From: Streptomyces sp. TLI_053
GTDB taxonomy: Bacteria; Actinomycetota; Actinomycetes; Streptomycetales; Streptomycetaceae
Assembly: GCF_900105395.1 (NCBI RefSeq)
Contig: NZ_LT629775.1
Location: 9,265,501 to 9,329,500, forward strand
Direction of reading: 5' to 3'
DNA: 64,000 nt
Positions 35,049-44,719 of the stretch are shown one piece after another. The first letter of the stretch is position 1. Each line of letters starts with the position of its first letter. Under the pieces are notes generated by a model. The model worked only from the letters and a program-made list of their open reading frames with translations. It was not told the DNA's origin and ran no database searches. The position numbers and the translations under genes are program-made.

Positions 35049-36443
35049 TCAGGTCGGCACACCCGTGCGGTCCGCGCGCGGGCTCGGCACCGGCTCCCGC
35101 TCCGACAGCCGCAGGCGCAGCCGCCGCGGCCGGTAGACGGTGGCGAGCGGGACGGCGCGGACATCGGCGTCCGGCTCCGGGTCCAGCCGCCAGCGGGAGA
35201 GCACGGTGGCGAGGACGAGGGCCGCCTCGGTCCGCGCGTACAGGTCGCCCAGGCACTTGCGGGCCCCGGCGCCGAACGCGGTGAACGCCTGGCGGGCGAG
35301 CGGCGACTCCTCCTCGGGCAGCCAGCGGTCGGGGCGGAACTCGTCCGGCCGCGGGAACGCCTCCGGATCGCGGGCGACGGCGGCGGGACTGAAGACGAGG
35401 GTGGAGCCGACCGGCAGCGGGACGCCGGCCAGCTCGGTGCCGGTGGTGGTCAGACGCGTGAAGAGCCAGCCGGGCGGGTGGAGCCGGAGGGTCTCGGTGA
35501 CCACCCGGCCGGTCAGGGGGAGGGCGGGGAGGTCCTCCCAGCCCACCGGGCGTCCGCCGAGGACGGTGTCGATCTCCCGGTACAGCTCCTCGGCGACCTC
35601 GGGGTGCCGGGACAGCCGGTGGAAGGCCCACACCAGCGTCGCGGCCACGGTCTCGGTGCCCGCCGCCATCACGGTGATCACCTGGTCGTGCACCTCGGCG
35701 TCGCTCAACCGGCCGCCGTCCTCGTCCCGGGCCGCGAGCAACGCGCCGAGCAGGTCCGGGGTCGCCCCGGCCGCCGACCCGGGGGCTCCCTCGTACCCGG
35801 CGATCAGCCGCTGGGTGACCTCGTGCAGCTGCCGCAGCGCCGCCCGGTAGCGCCGGTTGGCCGGCGTCGGCAGACGGCGCAGCGACCTGGGCAGGAACAT
35901 CTGCCGGAACAGCCCGTTCAGCACCGTGTCGAAGGCCCGCTCCACGCCCCGGGTCAGTTCCTCGTCGAGCGCGGTCGACCAGAGCGTGCGGGCCACCACC
36001 CGCAGCGCCAGCCCGTACAGCTCGGGGAACGCCTCGATCACCTGGCCGTCCTGCCAGCGTGCCGTGGTGGCCTCGATCTCGGCGTGCATCGCCCCGGCGT
36101 AGTGCTGCAGCTGCGGGCGGGTGAAGGCGCTCTGCATCAGCCGCCGCTGCCGGCGGTGGTCCCGGTACGGGCAGGTGACCAGGCCGTTGCCGGCGACGTC
36201 GCGGGCCCGGTCGTAGAAGACCCCGCCCTTGTCGTAGACCTGGTCGCCGGTCAGCACCCGGCGCAGCAGTTCCGGATGGCACGGCACGTACGCCGTGGAC
36301 GGGCCGATCCTGATCCGCACCAGGTCGCCGTGGGCGGCCAGCGAGGTCATGAACCGGACCGGGCTGCGCATCATCTGCCAGGCGTGGCCGGCTCCCGGCA
36401 CCGCTCCGGGGGCCGTCCCGACCACGAACCTCTGCTCCGCCAC
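35049..36443 (-). CDS. Cytochrome P450
   Basis: 464 aa from GTG 36443; GAGGAGG lies 6 bases before it, and the 21 upstream in-frame codons are excluded. The I-helix oxygen-binding motif is MAAGTETVAATL (AGxET), ExxR is ETLRLHPP, and the heme loop is FTAFGAGARKCLGDLYA with Cys ligand. The length, PERF-like region PRPDEFRPDRWLPEE and the ExxRLHPP form are those of the E-class, terpene-oxidising P450s of Streptomyces such as those beside terpene cyclases. No cyclase or redox partner is nearby, so the substrate is open. Confidence 0.92.
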   Translation of the reverse strand: MAEQRFVVGTAPGAVPGAGHAWQMMRSPVRFMTSLAAHGDLVRIRIGPSTAYVPCHPELLRRVLTGDQVYDKGGVFYDRARDVAGNGLVTCPYRDHRRQRRLMQSAFTRPQLQHYAGAMHAEIEATTARWQDGQVIEAFPELYGLALRVVARTLWSTALDEELTRGVERAFDTVLNGLFRQMFLPRSLRRLPTPANRRYRAALRQLHEVTQRLIAGYEGAPGSAAGATPDLLGALLAARDEDGGRLSDAEVHDQVITVMAAGTETVAATLVWAFHRLSRHPEVAEELYREIDTVLGGRPVGWEDLPALPLTGRVVTETLRLHPPGWLFTRLTTTGTELAGVPLPVGSTLVFSPAAVARDPEAFPRPDEFRPDRWLPEEESPLARQAFTAFGAGARKCLGDLYARTEAALVLATVLSRWRLDPEPDADVRAVPLATVYRPRRLRLRLSEREPVPSPRADRTGVPT

Positions 36444-36608
36444 GCGTTCCTCCTCGTCCCCGGGACCGCACCGCACCCGTTCGGCGGTTTGCCCCGGGTA
36501 CTGCATCGGCCGATCGGGGCGCGGGGTGAAGCCCGGCGGGTCCGGCGGCCCGGCGGACGCTCGGGACCGGCGGACACCCGGGCCCGGCGGACGCTCAGGA
36601 CCGTTCGA

Positions 36609-37334
36609 TCAGGACCGTTCGATCAGGCGCGCGACGCCGTCCAGGATGCGTTCCAGTCCGAAGTCGAGCGGGTCGTCGCCCTGGGGGTGGAACGCACCGG
36701 CGTCGATGGCCGCGGCGAGGGCCGGGAACCGGTGTCCGTGGCGCTCCAGCACCTCGGCGGCGAGCCGGTTCCACTCCGCCTCGCCCTCCTCGTCCGCGTG
36801 CACGAGCTGCTGGGCGAGACTGCGGATGTGGCCGATCACCAGGAGGAAGGTGTCGTGCTGCTGGGCCGGGGTCAGTCCGGTCGGGGCGAGGGCGGCCAGG
36901 GCGGCGTCGAGCCAGGCGAGCTGGTTGGGGCCCATCAGCTGGCGCCGCACGGCGGTGGCGGTGAGGATCCACGGATGCCGGCGGTACAGCGCCCAGCACT
37001 GGCGGGCCCACTCGGTCAGCTGCTCGCGCCAGCCGGCCGGGTCGCGGACGCTCGCGGGAGGCGTGCCCAGGGCGGAGTCGACCATCAGGTCGACCAGTTC
37101 GGCCTTGCCGGGGAAGTACCGGTACAGGGCCATGGTGGTGACGCCCAGCTCGGCCGCGACGCGCTGCATCGAGACGGTGTCCAGGCCCTCGGTGTCGGCG
37201 ATCCGGATCGCGTCGACGACGATGCGCTCCGCGGTCAGTGAGGGCTTCGGGCCGCGCCGGGGCTGATCCTGTTCCCCCCAGAGTAGCGCCAGGCTCGCCC
37301 GGGGGTCGCGCTTCTTCTCCCTGCTCGCCGCCAT
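36609..37334 (-). CDS. TetR-family regulator with TetR_C type effector domain
   Basis: 241 aa from ATG 37334 (GAGGA about 10 bases before). The HTH is VDAIRIADTEGLDTVSMQRVAAELGVTTMALYRYFPGKAEL, residues about 50-92. The C-terminal region (WREQLTEWARQCWALYRRHPWI, then ALAALAPTGLTPAQ) is the tetracycline-repressor-type dimerisation and ligand domain. It is divergent from an alpha/beta hydrolase, and the shared 126-bp gap has a perfect 10-bp inverted repeat around the hydrolase promoter, so it probably represses that gene and itself. Confidence 0.9.
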   Translation of the reverse strand: MAASREKKRDPRASLALLWGEQDQPRRGPKPSLTAERIVVDAIRIADTEGLDTVSMQRVAAELGVTTMALYRYFPGKAELVDLMVDSALGTPPASVRDPAGWREQLTEWARQCWALYRRHPWILTATAVRRQLMGPNQLAWLDAALAALAPTGLTPAQQHDTFLLVIGHIRSLAQQLVHADEEGEAEWNRLAAEVLERHGHRFPALAAAIDAGAFHPQGDDPLDFGLERILDGVARLIERS

Positions 37335-37388
37335 GTGTGCTTGCTCCTCGCCGGATCCGGTGCCTTCGACGTTGCGTCGACGTCGGCG

Positions 37389-37448
37389 TTGACGCTCTTT
37401 CAGAACTGTGTATAACATAAACTCAATTGCTTACTCGATACACAGTTC
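37389..37448 (+). promoter_or_regulatory. Promoter and flanking inverted repeat before the hydrolase
   Basis: TTGACG (37389-37394) and TATAAC (37411-37416) are 16 bp apart, a good housekeeping promoter. Arms GAACTGTGTA (37403-37412) and TACACAGTTC (37439-37448) are perfect complements that overlap the -10 and the presumed transcription start, as expected of TetR-family operators. Confidence 0.68.
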
Positions 37449-37460
37449 AAGGGGTCGCTC

Positions 37461-38549
37461 ATGCTCGCCACCGTTCTCCTCGCCTCCGCCGCCGCCCTCG
37501 CCACGCCCGTCGCGGGCGCCCTCGGTCACCGTCGGCTCAAGCAGGCCGCCGGCGCCCGCCTGATGCGGATCGACAGCCCCCGCGGCATCGACGAGCAGGG
37601 CTTCGTCCGGATCGGCGGGATCGAGCAGTGGATCTCGGTCCGCGGCGAGGACCGGGGCAACCCGGTCGTGCTGGAGATCCACGGCGGCCCGGGCGCCTCC
37701 AATGCGATCCACGGCCCGCGCACCCGCGCCTGGGAGAAGCACTTCACCGTCGTCCGCTGGGACATGCGCGGCACCGGCAAGACCCTCGGCCGCTCCGGCG
37801 CCGCGGGCCAGGGCGAGATCGGCTTCGACCGGATGTTCCAGGACGCCGTCGAGGTCACCCGTCACCTCCGGGCCGAGCTCGGGGTCGACCGCGTCGTCCT
37901 GCTCGGCAACTCCTTCGGCAGTGTCTTCGGGCTGCGCCTGGCCCGCCGGCACCCCGAGCTCTACTCCGCCTACGTCGGCACCGACCAGAACATCCACGAC
38001 GCCGGGCGCGACGACACCACCCACCGCGCACTGCTCGCCCGGCTGCGCGGCGCCGGCAAGCACAAAGAACTCGCCGTGATCGAGGCGCTCGGCACCGACA
38101 CCCGGACGTGGACCGCCGAGCAGTACGGGGCCTACGCGAAGATCGCCGCGAGCAGCGACCCGCTGACCCTCGCCACCATGAAGTCCGTGGTCATGAAGTC
38201 GCTCTGGCTCTCCCCGCTGCACTCACTCGGCGACCTCGGCGACCTGGGCAGGGGCATGAAGCTCTCCGCGCGGATCCTGCCCGCCACCGCCGGCTTCGAC
38301 GACTGGGCCGACGGCACCGCCTTCGACCTCCCGTTCTTCGTCTTCCAAGGGGACCGGGACGTGCTCACCCCCGCCGACCGTGCCAAGCGCTTCTTCGACG
38401 ACGTGCGGGCTCCGCACAAGGAGTTCGCCCTGATCGAGGACGCCGCGCACTTCGCCTCCTTCCGTCGCCCCGACCGCTTCCTCGAGCTGATGCTGGCCAA
38501 GGTGCGGCCCGTGGTCGTGGAGGACCGCGAGCCCGCCGCGAGCTGCTGA
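37461..38549 (+). CDS. Alpha/beta hydrolase, proline-iminopeptidase-like
   Basis: 362 aa. The N-terminus LATVLLASAAALATPVAGALG is a signal anchor. The hydrolase domain has the oxyanion HGGPGAS, WDMRGTGKTLGRSG, the nucleophile elbow LLGNSFGSVFG (GxSxG) and the late catalytic His in EDAAHFASF; Asp is in FQGDRDVLTP. The HGGPG box places it with proline iminopeptidases (S33), so it may trim N-terminal prolines or hydrolyse a toxic amide. Control by the divergent TetR regulator suggests it is induced by a small molecule. Confidence 0.9.
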   Translation: MLATVLLASAAALATPVAGALGHRRLKQAAGARLMRIDSPRGIDEQGFVRIGGIEQWISVRGEDRGNPVVLEIHGGPGASNAIHGPRTRAWEKHFTVVRWDMRGTGKTLGRSGAAGQGEIGFDRMFQDAVEVTRHLRAELGVDRVVLLGNSFGSVFGLRLARRHPELYSAYVGTDQNIHDAGRDDTTHRALLARLRGAGKHKELAVIEALGTDTRTWTAEQYGAYAKIAASSDPLTLATMKSVVMKSLWLSPLHSLGDLGDLGRGMKLSARILPATAGFDDWADGTAFDLPFFVFQGDRDVLTPADRAKRFFDDVRAPHKEFALIEDAAHFASFRRPDRFLELMLAKVRPVVVEDREPAASC

Positions 38550-38568
38550 CACCGCGGCGTACGGACCG

Positions 38569-38964
38569 TCAGGCCCCGCCGGATCGGCCCTCGGCCGACG
38601 CCCGGCGGACGCGGTAGCCCCAGCGCGTGAGCGACCGGACCACGGCCGCGGCGCCGACGGGGTTGGCGCTGTGGACGAGCACCTCGCCGATCCGGAACGG
38701 CCGCCCGTCGAAGGCGGCCTGCTCCAGCAGGGTCACCACCGGCATGACGGTGTCGTCGCCGCCGAGATCGTGGTCGAGCCAGAGCTCGTCCACGTAGCGG
38801 TCACGATGCTCCTCCAGGAGCCGGACGCCCTCCCGGCTGGTGCGGGCGATCCGGGTCGCTTGGGGGAGCGGCCGCAGGTCGTCCACACCGAGGACGACGG
38901 GTCCGGGCGCGGCGGAAATGTCTTTCACCGGATCATTGTGCGGAAGGTAGCGTGACATTCGCAC
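38569..38964 (-). CDS. Cyclic-phosphate-processing receiver-domain protein
   Basis: 131 aa at most. Start uncertain: ATG 38964 or GTG 38928; neither has a good ribosome site. After a short N-terminus it reads VVLGVDDLRPLPQATRIARTSREG, with the acidic pair DD, then ELWLDHDLGGDDTVMPVV (phospho-acceptor-like aspartate) and LVHSANPVGAAAVV. This is the receiver-like fold annotated as cyclic-phosphate processing, often found near RNA-repair genes. Here the neighbours are unrelated, so the role is unassigned. Confidence 0.78.
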   Translation of the reverse strand: MRMSRYLPHNDPVKDISAAPGPVVLGVDDLRPLPQATRIARTSREGVRLLEEHRDRYVDELWLDHDLGGDDTVMPVVTLLEQAAFDGRPFRIGEVLVHSANPVGAAAVVRSLTRWGYRVRRASAEGRSGGA

Positions 38965-39233
38965 ATCAATTTGATCAGTGCATCAGCGTCGGTTCGACGG
39001 TTCGACGGGGGAGGGGTCGTGAGCGCGGCAGAAGCTGCCGTCCCGGCACGGGTGACGGCCGAGGAGCGCATCGCCGCGGCGGTGGGCGCGACGATCCCCA
39101 ACGGGGCGTCGGCACCCGGCGCTCCCGGGCGCCGCAGCCGGACGACGGGTCGCGAACAGGCCGGTGACGTGCGGAAACTACACTGGCCGAGGGCGCGGCC
39201 GCCGTGGGGCCGGGAGTGACGGGGGGTCAGCCG

Positions 39234-40220
39234 GTGTGGTCGACGATGTCCAACGCGGGGATGCCGGCGGCGGAGCGGTTCGAGTGGTTCACCGACACGG
39301 TCTCCCGCGGCGTGGTCCCGGTGACGGTCAGCAGCCCGCAGGCCGGCGACTTCGAGGCGGAGGCGGCCTTCCTGGGCCTCGGCCCGGTCGACGTGTCGAT
39401 CCACACCCACCCGGCGCTGCGTTCGCGCCGGCCGGCGGCCCTGACCCGGCGCAGCGATCCCGAGCAGTACCAGCTGGCCCTGGTCTCCGGTGAGAACCCG
39501 ATGTGGATCTCCCAGCGCGGCACCGACTCCGGGCCGGCCGGTGGCGACCTGGTGCTCTGGGACACCTCGCGGCCGTTCGAGGCCGGGACGCGCGACGAGC
39601 ACGGGACCAGCCGCTGCCTCGTCCTGCACATCCCCCGGAAGGAGTTCCCGATCAACCCCGACAAGGCCGACCGTCTGCTCGCCCGGCGGATCCCCGCCCA
39701 GCGCGGGACGGGGGCGATCCTGGTCCGCTTCCTCACCTCCCTGGGCGAGCACGCCGCCGAGTGCGGGCCGGAGGAACTGGGGCGGCTGGGCGCGATCGCC
39801 CGGGACCTCGCGGCCGTGTGTCTGGCCGAGCACGCCGACGCCTCCCGGGAGGTCGAGGCCGGGGCACGGGCGCGGGCCATGCTCGAGCGGGTCAAGGCGT
39901 TCATCGAGCACAACCTCGACGACCCCGCTCTCGCGCCCGGCACGATCGCCGAACGCCACCACATGTCCCTGCGCTCGCTGCACCTGCTCTTCCAGGACGA
40001 GGAGGAGAGCGTCAGCAGACTGATCCGCCGTCGCCGCCTCGAACGCTGCCGGGCCGACCTCGCCCGGCCGGAGCTGGCCCACCAGTCGGTGCGGGACCTC
40101 GCCGCCCGGTGGGGCTTCGCGAACGCGTCCGCGTTCGGCCGGGCGTTCCGTGAGACGTACGGGCTGACGCCGCGCGACCACCGCCGGCTGAGCGTCACGG
40201 GCGCGCTTCCGGAGCGCTGA
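39234..40220 (+). CDS. AraC-family transcriptional regulator with cupin-like sensor (AraC_binding_2)
   Basis: 328 aa. I choose GTG 39234, since GGGGGG lies 7 bases before it and homologues begin with a V/M-W-S-T motif; GTG 39204 or ATG 39246 are alternatives. The sensor spans residues 1-190 (AERFEWFTDTVSRGVVPV, WDTSRPFEAGTRDEHGTS). The double HTH at the C-terminus includes MSLRSLHLLFQDEEESVSRLIRRRRLERC and VRDLAARWGFANASAFGRAFRETYGLTPRDHR. The gap before it (38965-39233) shows no clear gene. The MFS gene 196 bp downstream is its likely target. Confidence 0.88.
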   Translation: MWSTMSNAGMPAAERFEWFTDTVSRGVVPVTVSSPQAGDFEAEAAFLGLGPVDVSIHTHPALRSRRPAALTRRSDPEQYQLALVSGENPMWISQRGTDSGPAGGDLVLWDTSRPFEAGTRDEHGTSRCLVLHIPRKEFPINPDKADRLLARRIPAQRGTGAILVRFLTSLGEHAAECGPEELGRLGAIARDLAAVCLAEHADASREVEAGARARAMLERVKAFIEHNLDDPALAPGTIAERHHMSLRSLHLLFQDEEESVSRLIRRRRLERCRADLARPELAHQSVRDLAARWGFANASAFGRAFRETYGLTPRDHRRLSVTGALPER

Positions 40221-40416
40221 CCGCACCGGGCCGCCGGGGCGGAACCCCGAGCGCGAGAGCGGGTGCCGGTGCCCGGCAGGCGTCGCCCCGGGCCGGTGGT
40301 TAGCATGGGACTCGCCGAACCAACGGCAGGAATCCGGGCCCGTCCGACTGCGAACGGCCCGCCCCACAGGTGGTCCGTCGGCACCCGACGGGCGGACGCA
40401 CCCCGGAGGCACAGTG

Positions 40417-41988
40417 ATGGCCGCTGCTCCCGCCGGCGGATCCTCGCGCTACCTGGTGCTGGCGGCGATGATCTTCGCCGTCGCGATGACCTTCATCGAC
40501 CAGACCATCGTGTCGATCGCCGTGCCGAACATCCAGTACGAGCTGAAGCTGACCAGTACGGGCGTCCAGTGGGCGGTCAACGCCTATCTGCTCACCCTGG
40601 CGGCGTTCTTCGCCTTCGGCGGCCGGCTCGCGGACACCGTCGGCCACCGCAGGATGGTGGTGCTCGGTGTGCTGGTCTTCGCGGGTGCCTCGGCCTGCTG
40701 CGGCCTCACGCCCACCGGGAGCCTGGCCGAGGCCTGGCTGATCGCCTTCCGGGCCGTCCAGGGCTTCGGCGGGGCGATCATGTTCCCGGCGGCGCTGGCG
40801 ATCGTGGTGCAGAACTTCGAACTGCGCGAGCGGGGGCGCGCGCTGGCCCTGTTCTTCGGGATCGCGGGCGGTCTGACCGCGATCGGACCGGTCCTCGGCG
40901 GCTATCTGACCGAGTGGACCTGGCGTGCCATCTTCTGGGTGAACCTGCCGGTGGCGGCCGTCGCCCTGGTGCTGGTCGCGATCTCCAAGCCGGTGACGGA
41001 GAGCCGTCCGGCGCCGATGGACTACCGGGGCCTGGCCCTGATCGCCGGCGGTGTCGCGCTCAGCGTCTTCGGGTTCCAGCAGTCCCAGGTCTGGGGCTGG
41101 TCCGACCCCGCGATCGGGATCTGCATCGCGGCCGGGGTCGCGCTGCTGGTCGTCTTCGTGCTCGTCGAGAAGCGCACCGCGTCGCCGCTGATCCAGGTGG
41201 ACATCTTCCGCATCCGCGCGTTCTCGGTGCAGAACCTGGTGCTCGGCATCTCGATGCTGGTCTTCGTCCCGGTGTTCTTCTTCTCCAGCGAGTACGCGCA
41301 GATCGCGCTGGGCGACTCCGCCTCGGAGGCCGGCGTCTTCCTGCTCTGGTTCTTCATCGGCTTCGTGATCGCCTCGCAGATCGGCGGCCGGATGCTCGAC
41401 CGGGGCGGCGCCAAACGCCCGGTGGTGATCGGGTGCGTCCTGGCCGCGATCGGGTTCCACCTGTGGGCGGGCGACGTGACCTCGCTGAGCTTCGGCGAGC
41501 AGCAGTGGGACGTCGTGCTGGCGGGCGCGGGCATGGGCTTCATGCTCTCGCCCGCCAGCACGGACGCGGTCAACCGGGCTTCGCGGCTGTCCTACGGCGA
41601 GGCGACCGGGATCACCCAGACGGTCCGCAACTACGCCGCCGCCCTGGGGCTGGCGGTACTGGGCACCGTCCTGGTCACCGACCTGCGGACCCGGCTGACC
41701 GATTCCCTGGTGGCCCAGGGGTTGCCGCGGGAGCAGGCGGAAGCCACGGCCGCCCACCTCTCCCAGGTCCAGACGCAGAGCGGTGGCAGCGGTGGAGCGG
41801 CGGACATCCCGCAGTTCTTCCGGGACGACTTCGCCCACGCCACCCAGACGGTCTTCCACTGGATGTCGGCCATCATGGCGGTGGCCGCGCTGGTGGCGAT
41901 CGTCGGCCTCCGCCGGGGTGTGCAGGCCGAGGTCGCCGCGTCGGACCGGGAGAAGTCCCCGCCGAGCGGTCGCGAGGGCGGAGCCTGA
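40417..41988 (+). CDS. MFS drug exporter, DHA2 (14-TM, EmrB/QacA) family
   Basis: 523 aa from ATG 40417; GGAGG is 7 bases before it but only 4 before the GTG at 40414. About 14 membrane segments. Hallmarks are FIDQTIVSIAVPNIQ in helix 1, GGRLADTVGHRRM (motif A), and GLTAIGPVLGGYLTEWTWRAIFWVNLPVA (motif C and DHA2 signature). It should export small organic compounds using the proton gradient. It follows the AraC regulator and ends at a bidirectional terminator. Confidence 0.92.
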   Translation: MAAAPAGGSSRYLVLAAMIFAVAMTFIDQTIVSIAVPNIQYELKLTSTGVQWAVNAYLLTLAAFFAFGGRLADTVGHRRMVVLGVLVFAGASACCGLTPTGSLAEAWLIAFRAVQGFGGAIMFPAALAIVVQNFELRERGRALALFFGIAGGLTAIGPVLGGYLTEWTWRAIFWVNLPVAAVALVLVAISKPVTESRPAPMDYRGLALIAGGVALSVFGFQQSQVWGWSDPAIGICIAAGVALLVVFVLVEKRTASPLIQVDIFRIRAFSVQNLVLGISMLVFVPVFFFSSEYAQIALGDSASEAGVFLLWFFIGFVIASQIGGRMLDRGGAKRPVVIGCVLAAIGFHLWAGDVTSLSFGEQQWDVVLAGAGMGFMLSPASTDAVNRASRLSYGEATGITQTVRNYAAALGLAVLGTVLVTDLRTRLTDSLVAQGLPREQAEATAAHLSQVQTQSGGSGGAADIPQFFRDDFAHATQTVFHWMSAIMAVAALVAIVGLRRGVQAEVAASDREKSPPSGREGGA

Positions 41989-42012
41989 GCCGTGCGTGCC
42001 TCCGGCCGCGCG

Positions 42013-42045
42013 GGCGGGGGCGGCCGGTGGAGGGCCGCCCCCGCC
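42013..42045. terminator. Bidirectional terminator
   Basis: A perfect 13-bp stem, GGCGGGGGCGGCC (42013-42025) with GGCCGCCCCCGCC (42033-42045), 7-base loop, between the convergent MFS and PKD-protein genes. Confidence 0.78.
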
Positions 42046-42064
42046 GCGAACGGGAGGTGTGCCG

Positions 42065-44719
42065 TCAGCCCTGGGGCCGGGCGTCCGTGAACCAGCCGAA
42101 CAGGTCGGCGACGATGTCCGTGCTGCCGACGTGGTTGTAGACGTCGACCTTGCCGTCCGCGCCGACCGGGGTGGTGACGTGGTTGGGCACGGTCCGGCCG
42201 GCCAGCAGGTTGAGGTTGCTGGTGCCGGGGCGCGGCGCGCCGTGCGCGTGCACGGTGAGGTAGCTGTCCTCGGTGGTGTTGGTGGACGTCACGTTCAGGA
42301 CGGCCGCCCGGGCGCCGGCCGGGATGCCGCCGACGACGGTGGTGCTGTCCGGGCCGGGCTTGGCGAACGGCGTGTCGCGGGTGTCGGTCAGACGCACGGG
42401 CACGGTCGGCGTGAACCTGGCCCGGCCGTTCGGGGCGTAGTACCCGAAGACGTCGAGGACGACGTGGGTCGAACCGGCGTTGTTGTACACGTCGACGGTG
42501 CCGTCCGGACCGACCGGGACGACGACCTGGTTGGACTTGTCCTTGCCGGGCTCCGGGTTCAGGTTGGAGCTGACGGGCTTGGTCCCGCCGCCCGGGTACA
42601 CCTTGAGGTGGGTGTCGACGGTGGTCCCGGTGCTGGTGAGGTTGAGCACCACGGAGGTGGCGTCGGCCGGGACACCGCCGACGCCCGCGACCTTCACCGC
42701 GCGGGTCTCGGCCGGGCCGAGTGCGGCGCTGTCGCGGGTGTCCACCAGCCGGTTCGGCGACAGCGGGGTGAACAGGTCGCCGCCGTTGGGGCGGTAGAAG
42801 CCGACGACGTCGACGATCACCTCGGCGCGACCGGCGTTGAGCACGGTGCTGATCCGCTTGGCGTCGCCGATCGGCACGGTGACGAGGTTGGACGAGGTGC
42901 GGCCGGCGGCGACGTTCACGTTCGACGTGGTCGGGCGCGTCTGGCCGGTCGGCCAGACGGTGAGGTGGGTGTCCTCGGTGGCCTCGGTGACGGTCACGTT
43001 CAGGACGACCGTGGAGACGTTGCCCGGCACGCCGTTCGCCCCGGGCGCGCTACCGGTCGGCAGCGTGAAGGGCACCTCGCGGCCGCCCGTGAGGTCGAGG
43101 TTCGCGTCCTCCCGGGTGTCGGCGAGGCGGTACGGCTGGGTGCGCAGGAACCCGGTCGGGGCGTAGGCGGCCCGGAAGGGGTGGGCGGCGGTGCTGGTGC
43201 GGCCGGCGGTGTCGGTGACCGTCACGGTGACGGTGTAGTCGCCCGGGGAGGCGTAGCCGTGGACGACCGGGTCCAGGGTGTTCCGGGTGACGGCGGGGGT
43301 TCCGTCGCCGTAGTCCAGTACGACCTTGGCCACCTGCCACGGCGAGGAGGTCGACGAGGGGTCGACGCGCACGCCCAGCGGCGGGGCGTCGGAGGTGTCG
43401 AACTGGTCCGGCACGACCTGCTGGACGGTGGCGCGGGCGGTCAGCGGCCCGGGGACGGTGCTCTGCACCTGCACCCCGTACCGGCCGGTGAACGGCTGCC
43501 CGCCGCCGGTGTCCACGGTGACGTTGGCCTCGAAGGTGCCCGCCCTGGTGTAGGTGTGCTTGACGGAACGGGAGCCGGAGGTGACCGCGGGGGTGCCGTC
43601 GCCGAAGTCGTAGCGGTAGCTCATCACCGAGGTCGGCCAGTGGTAGGCCTCCATGCCGGTGGTCGCGGTCAGCGTGATCTCGGTGCCGTAGGGCGCCCGC
43701 TGGTGGTCGGTCGTCAGCTGGGCGGTGGTGATCGGCTCCTGGCGCTCGCTCGCGCCGCGGTCGTGGTAGCCCAGGCCGGTGCCGAGGTTCGGCCGGTCCG
43801 GGTCGTCGGCCGGGTGCGCGGCCGGTACGAAGCCCGGCGCGTTCTCGTCGGCGGAGTCGACGACCTCGCTGTTCGCGGCGTTGCCGTCCTGCCAGCGCGG
43901 CAGTACGTGGTCGCGGGTACCGGCCCGGCCGTCCGTCGCGGCGGCGAGGGACTCGGGCGTGGCGTGCGCGGTGCCGGCCCAGAGGTACGGGGTGCCGTTG
44001 CTGAAGCTCGTCCAGTACGGCGCGACGGTGTTGGAGCCGGCCCGGGTGTCCTTCGCCGACAGTGCGGAGACCACGATCTCCGCGCCCGCCGGGTTCGGGC
44101 AGTTGTACGGCGCGGTGGGCGAGAAGTGGTTGCGCACCAGGTTGTTGAACAGGTTGGAGCCGGAGGAGCCGCCGGCCAGCTCGATGCCGGCCGTGCAGCC
44201 GTCGGCGACCGTGTTGTTGGTCAGGGTCGTCCCGGGGGAGTCGGTGACCTTGATCCCAAAGGCATTGGTGCGGACCACGGTGACCCGGTCGGAACCGGTG
44301 ACCTGGATCTCCCGCGCGTGCATCGACTCGACGACGACGTCGTGCACGCCGGACAGCCGCACATCGCCGCCCGTCGCGGCGGTGCCGCCCGCCGCGCCCT
44401 TGATGGTGATGGGCCGGCCGGGCTCGCCGGACTTCGTGACCACCGTCCCGGAGTCGAACGAGGACCGGGCGACCTCGACGGTCTGCCCCGGAAGCGCCGC
44501 GGCGGCGGCCGCGGTGACGGAGCAGAACGGCTTCGCGGCCGTGCCCGTCGCGGCGTCCGAGCACGCCGGGTCCCAGCCGTCGACCCGCAGCACGCCGGGC
44601 GCCTCGCCCGTCGGTCCGGCCGGACCGGCGGTGGCGGCGGAGGCCGTGGCGGCGGGCAGGCCGCCGAGCACGGTGACGATGCCTGCGGCGAGCAGGCCCT
44701 TGGCACGATTGGGGCGCAC
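42065..44719 (-). CDS. Large secreted beta-helix/PKD-domain protein with three C-terminal repeats
   Basis: 884 aa from GTG 44719 (GGAGG 8 bases upstream), opening RPNRAKGLLAAGIVTVLGG as a signal peptide. Residues 40-300 look like a right-handed parallel beta-helix (repeats such as VHDVVVESMHAREIQV, GTTLTNNTVADGCTAGIEL). Two PKD-like domains follow, with YRYDFGDGTPAVTSG and VLDYGDGTPAVTRN. The last 400 residues are three copies of about 125 residues, each with RLxDTR, VVLNVTxTxTTxDTHLTV, TSNxNxxxGRTxxNxVxxPVG and VVDVxGYY. These are typical extracellular display or adhesion modules of actinomycetes. Function is unknown. Confidence 0.85.
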   Translation of the reverse strand: MRPNRAKGLLAAGIVTVLGGLPAATASAATAGPAGPTGEAPGVLRVDGWDPACSDAATGTAAKPFCSVTAAAAAALPGQTVEVARSSFDSGTVVTKSGEPGRPITIKGAAGGTAATGGDVRLSGVHDVVVESMHAREIQVTGSDRVTVVRTNAFGIKVTDSPGTTLTNNTVADGCTAGIELAGGSSGSNLFNNLVRNHFSPTAPYNCPNPAGAEIVVSALSAKDTRAGSNTVAPYWTSFSNGTPYLWAGTAHATPESLAAATDGRAGTRDHVLPRWQDGNAANSEVVDSADENAPGFVPAAHPADDPDRPNLGTGLGYHDRGASERQEPITTAQLTTDHQRAPYGTEITLTATTGMEAYHWPTSVMSYRYDFGDGTPAVTSGSRSVKHTYTRAGTFEANVTVDTGGGQPFTGRYGVQVQSTVPGPLTARATVQQVVPDQFDTSDAPPLGVRVDPSSTSSPWQVAKVVLDYGDGTPAVTRNTLDPVVHGYASPGDYTVTVTVTDTAGRTSTAAHPFRAAYAPTGFLRTQPYRLADTREDANLDLTGGREVPFTLPTGSAPGANGVPGNVSTVVLNVTVTEATEDTHLTVWPTGQTRPTTSNVNVAAGRTSSNLVTVPIGDAKRISTVLNAGRAEVIVDVVGFYRPNGGDLFTPLSPNRLVDTRDSAALGPAETRAVKVAGVGGVPADATSVVLNLTSTGTTVDTHLKVYPGGGTKPVSSNLNPEPGKDKSNQVVVPVGPDGTVDVYNNAGSTHVVLDVFGYYAPNGRARFTPTVPVRLTDTRDTPFAKPGPDSTTVVGGIPAGARAAVLNVTSTNTTEDSYLTVHAHGAPRPGTSNLNLLAGRTVPNHVTTPVGADGKVDVYNHVGSTDIVADLFGWFTDARPQG

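Noticed and set aside
38971..39219. Small plus-strand frame before the AraC regulator
   Set aside because: A G-rich site precedes a possible GTG, but the product is low-complexity Ala/Arg without any family and overlaps the regulator start region.
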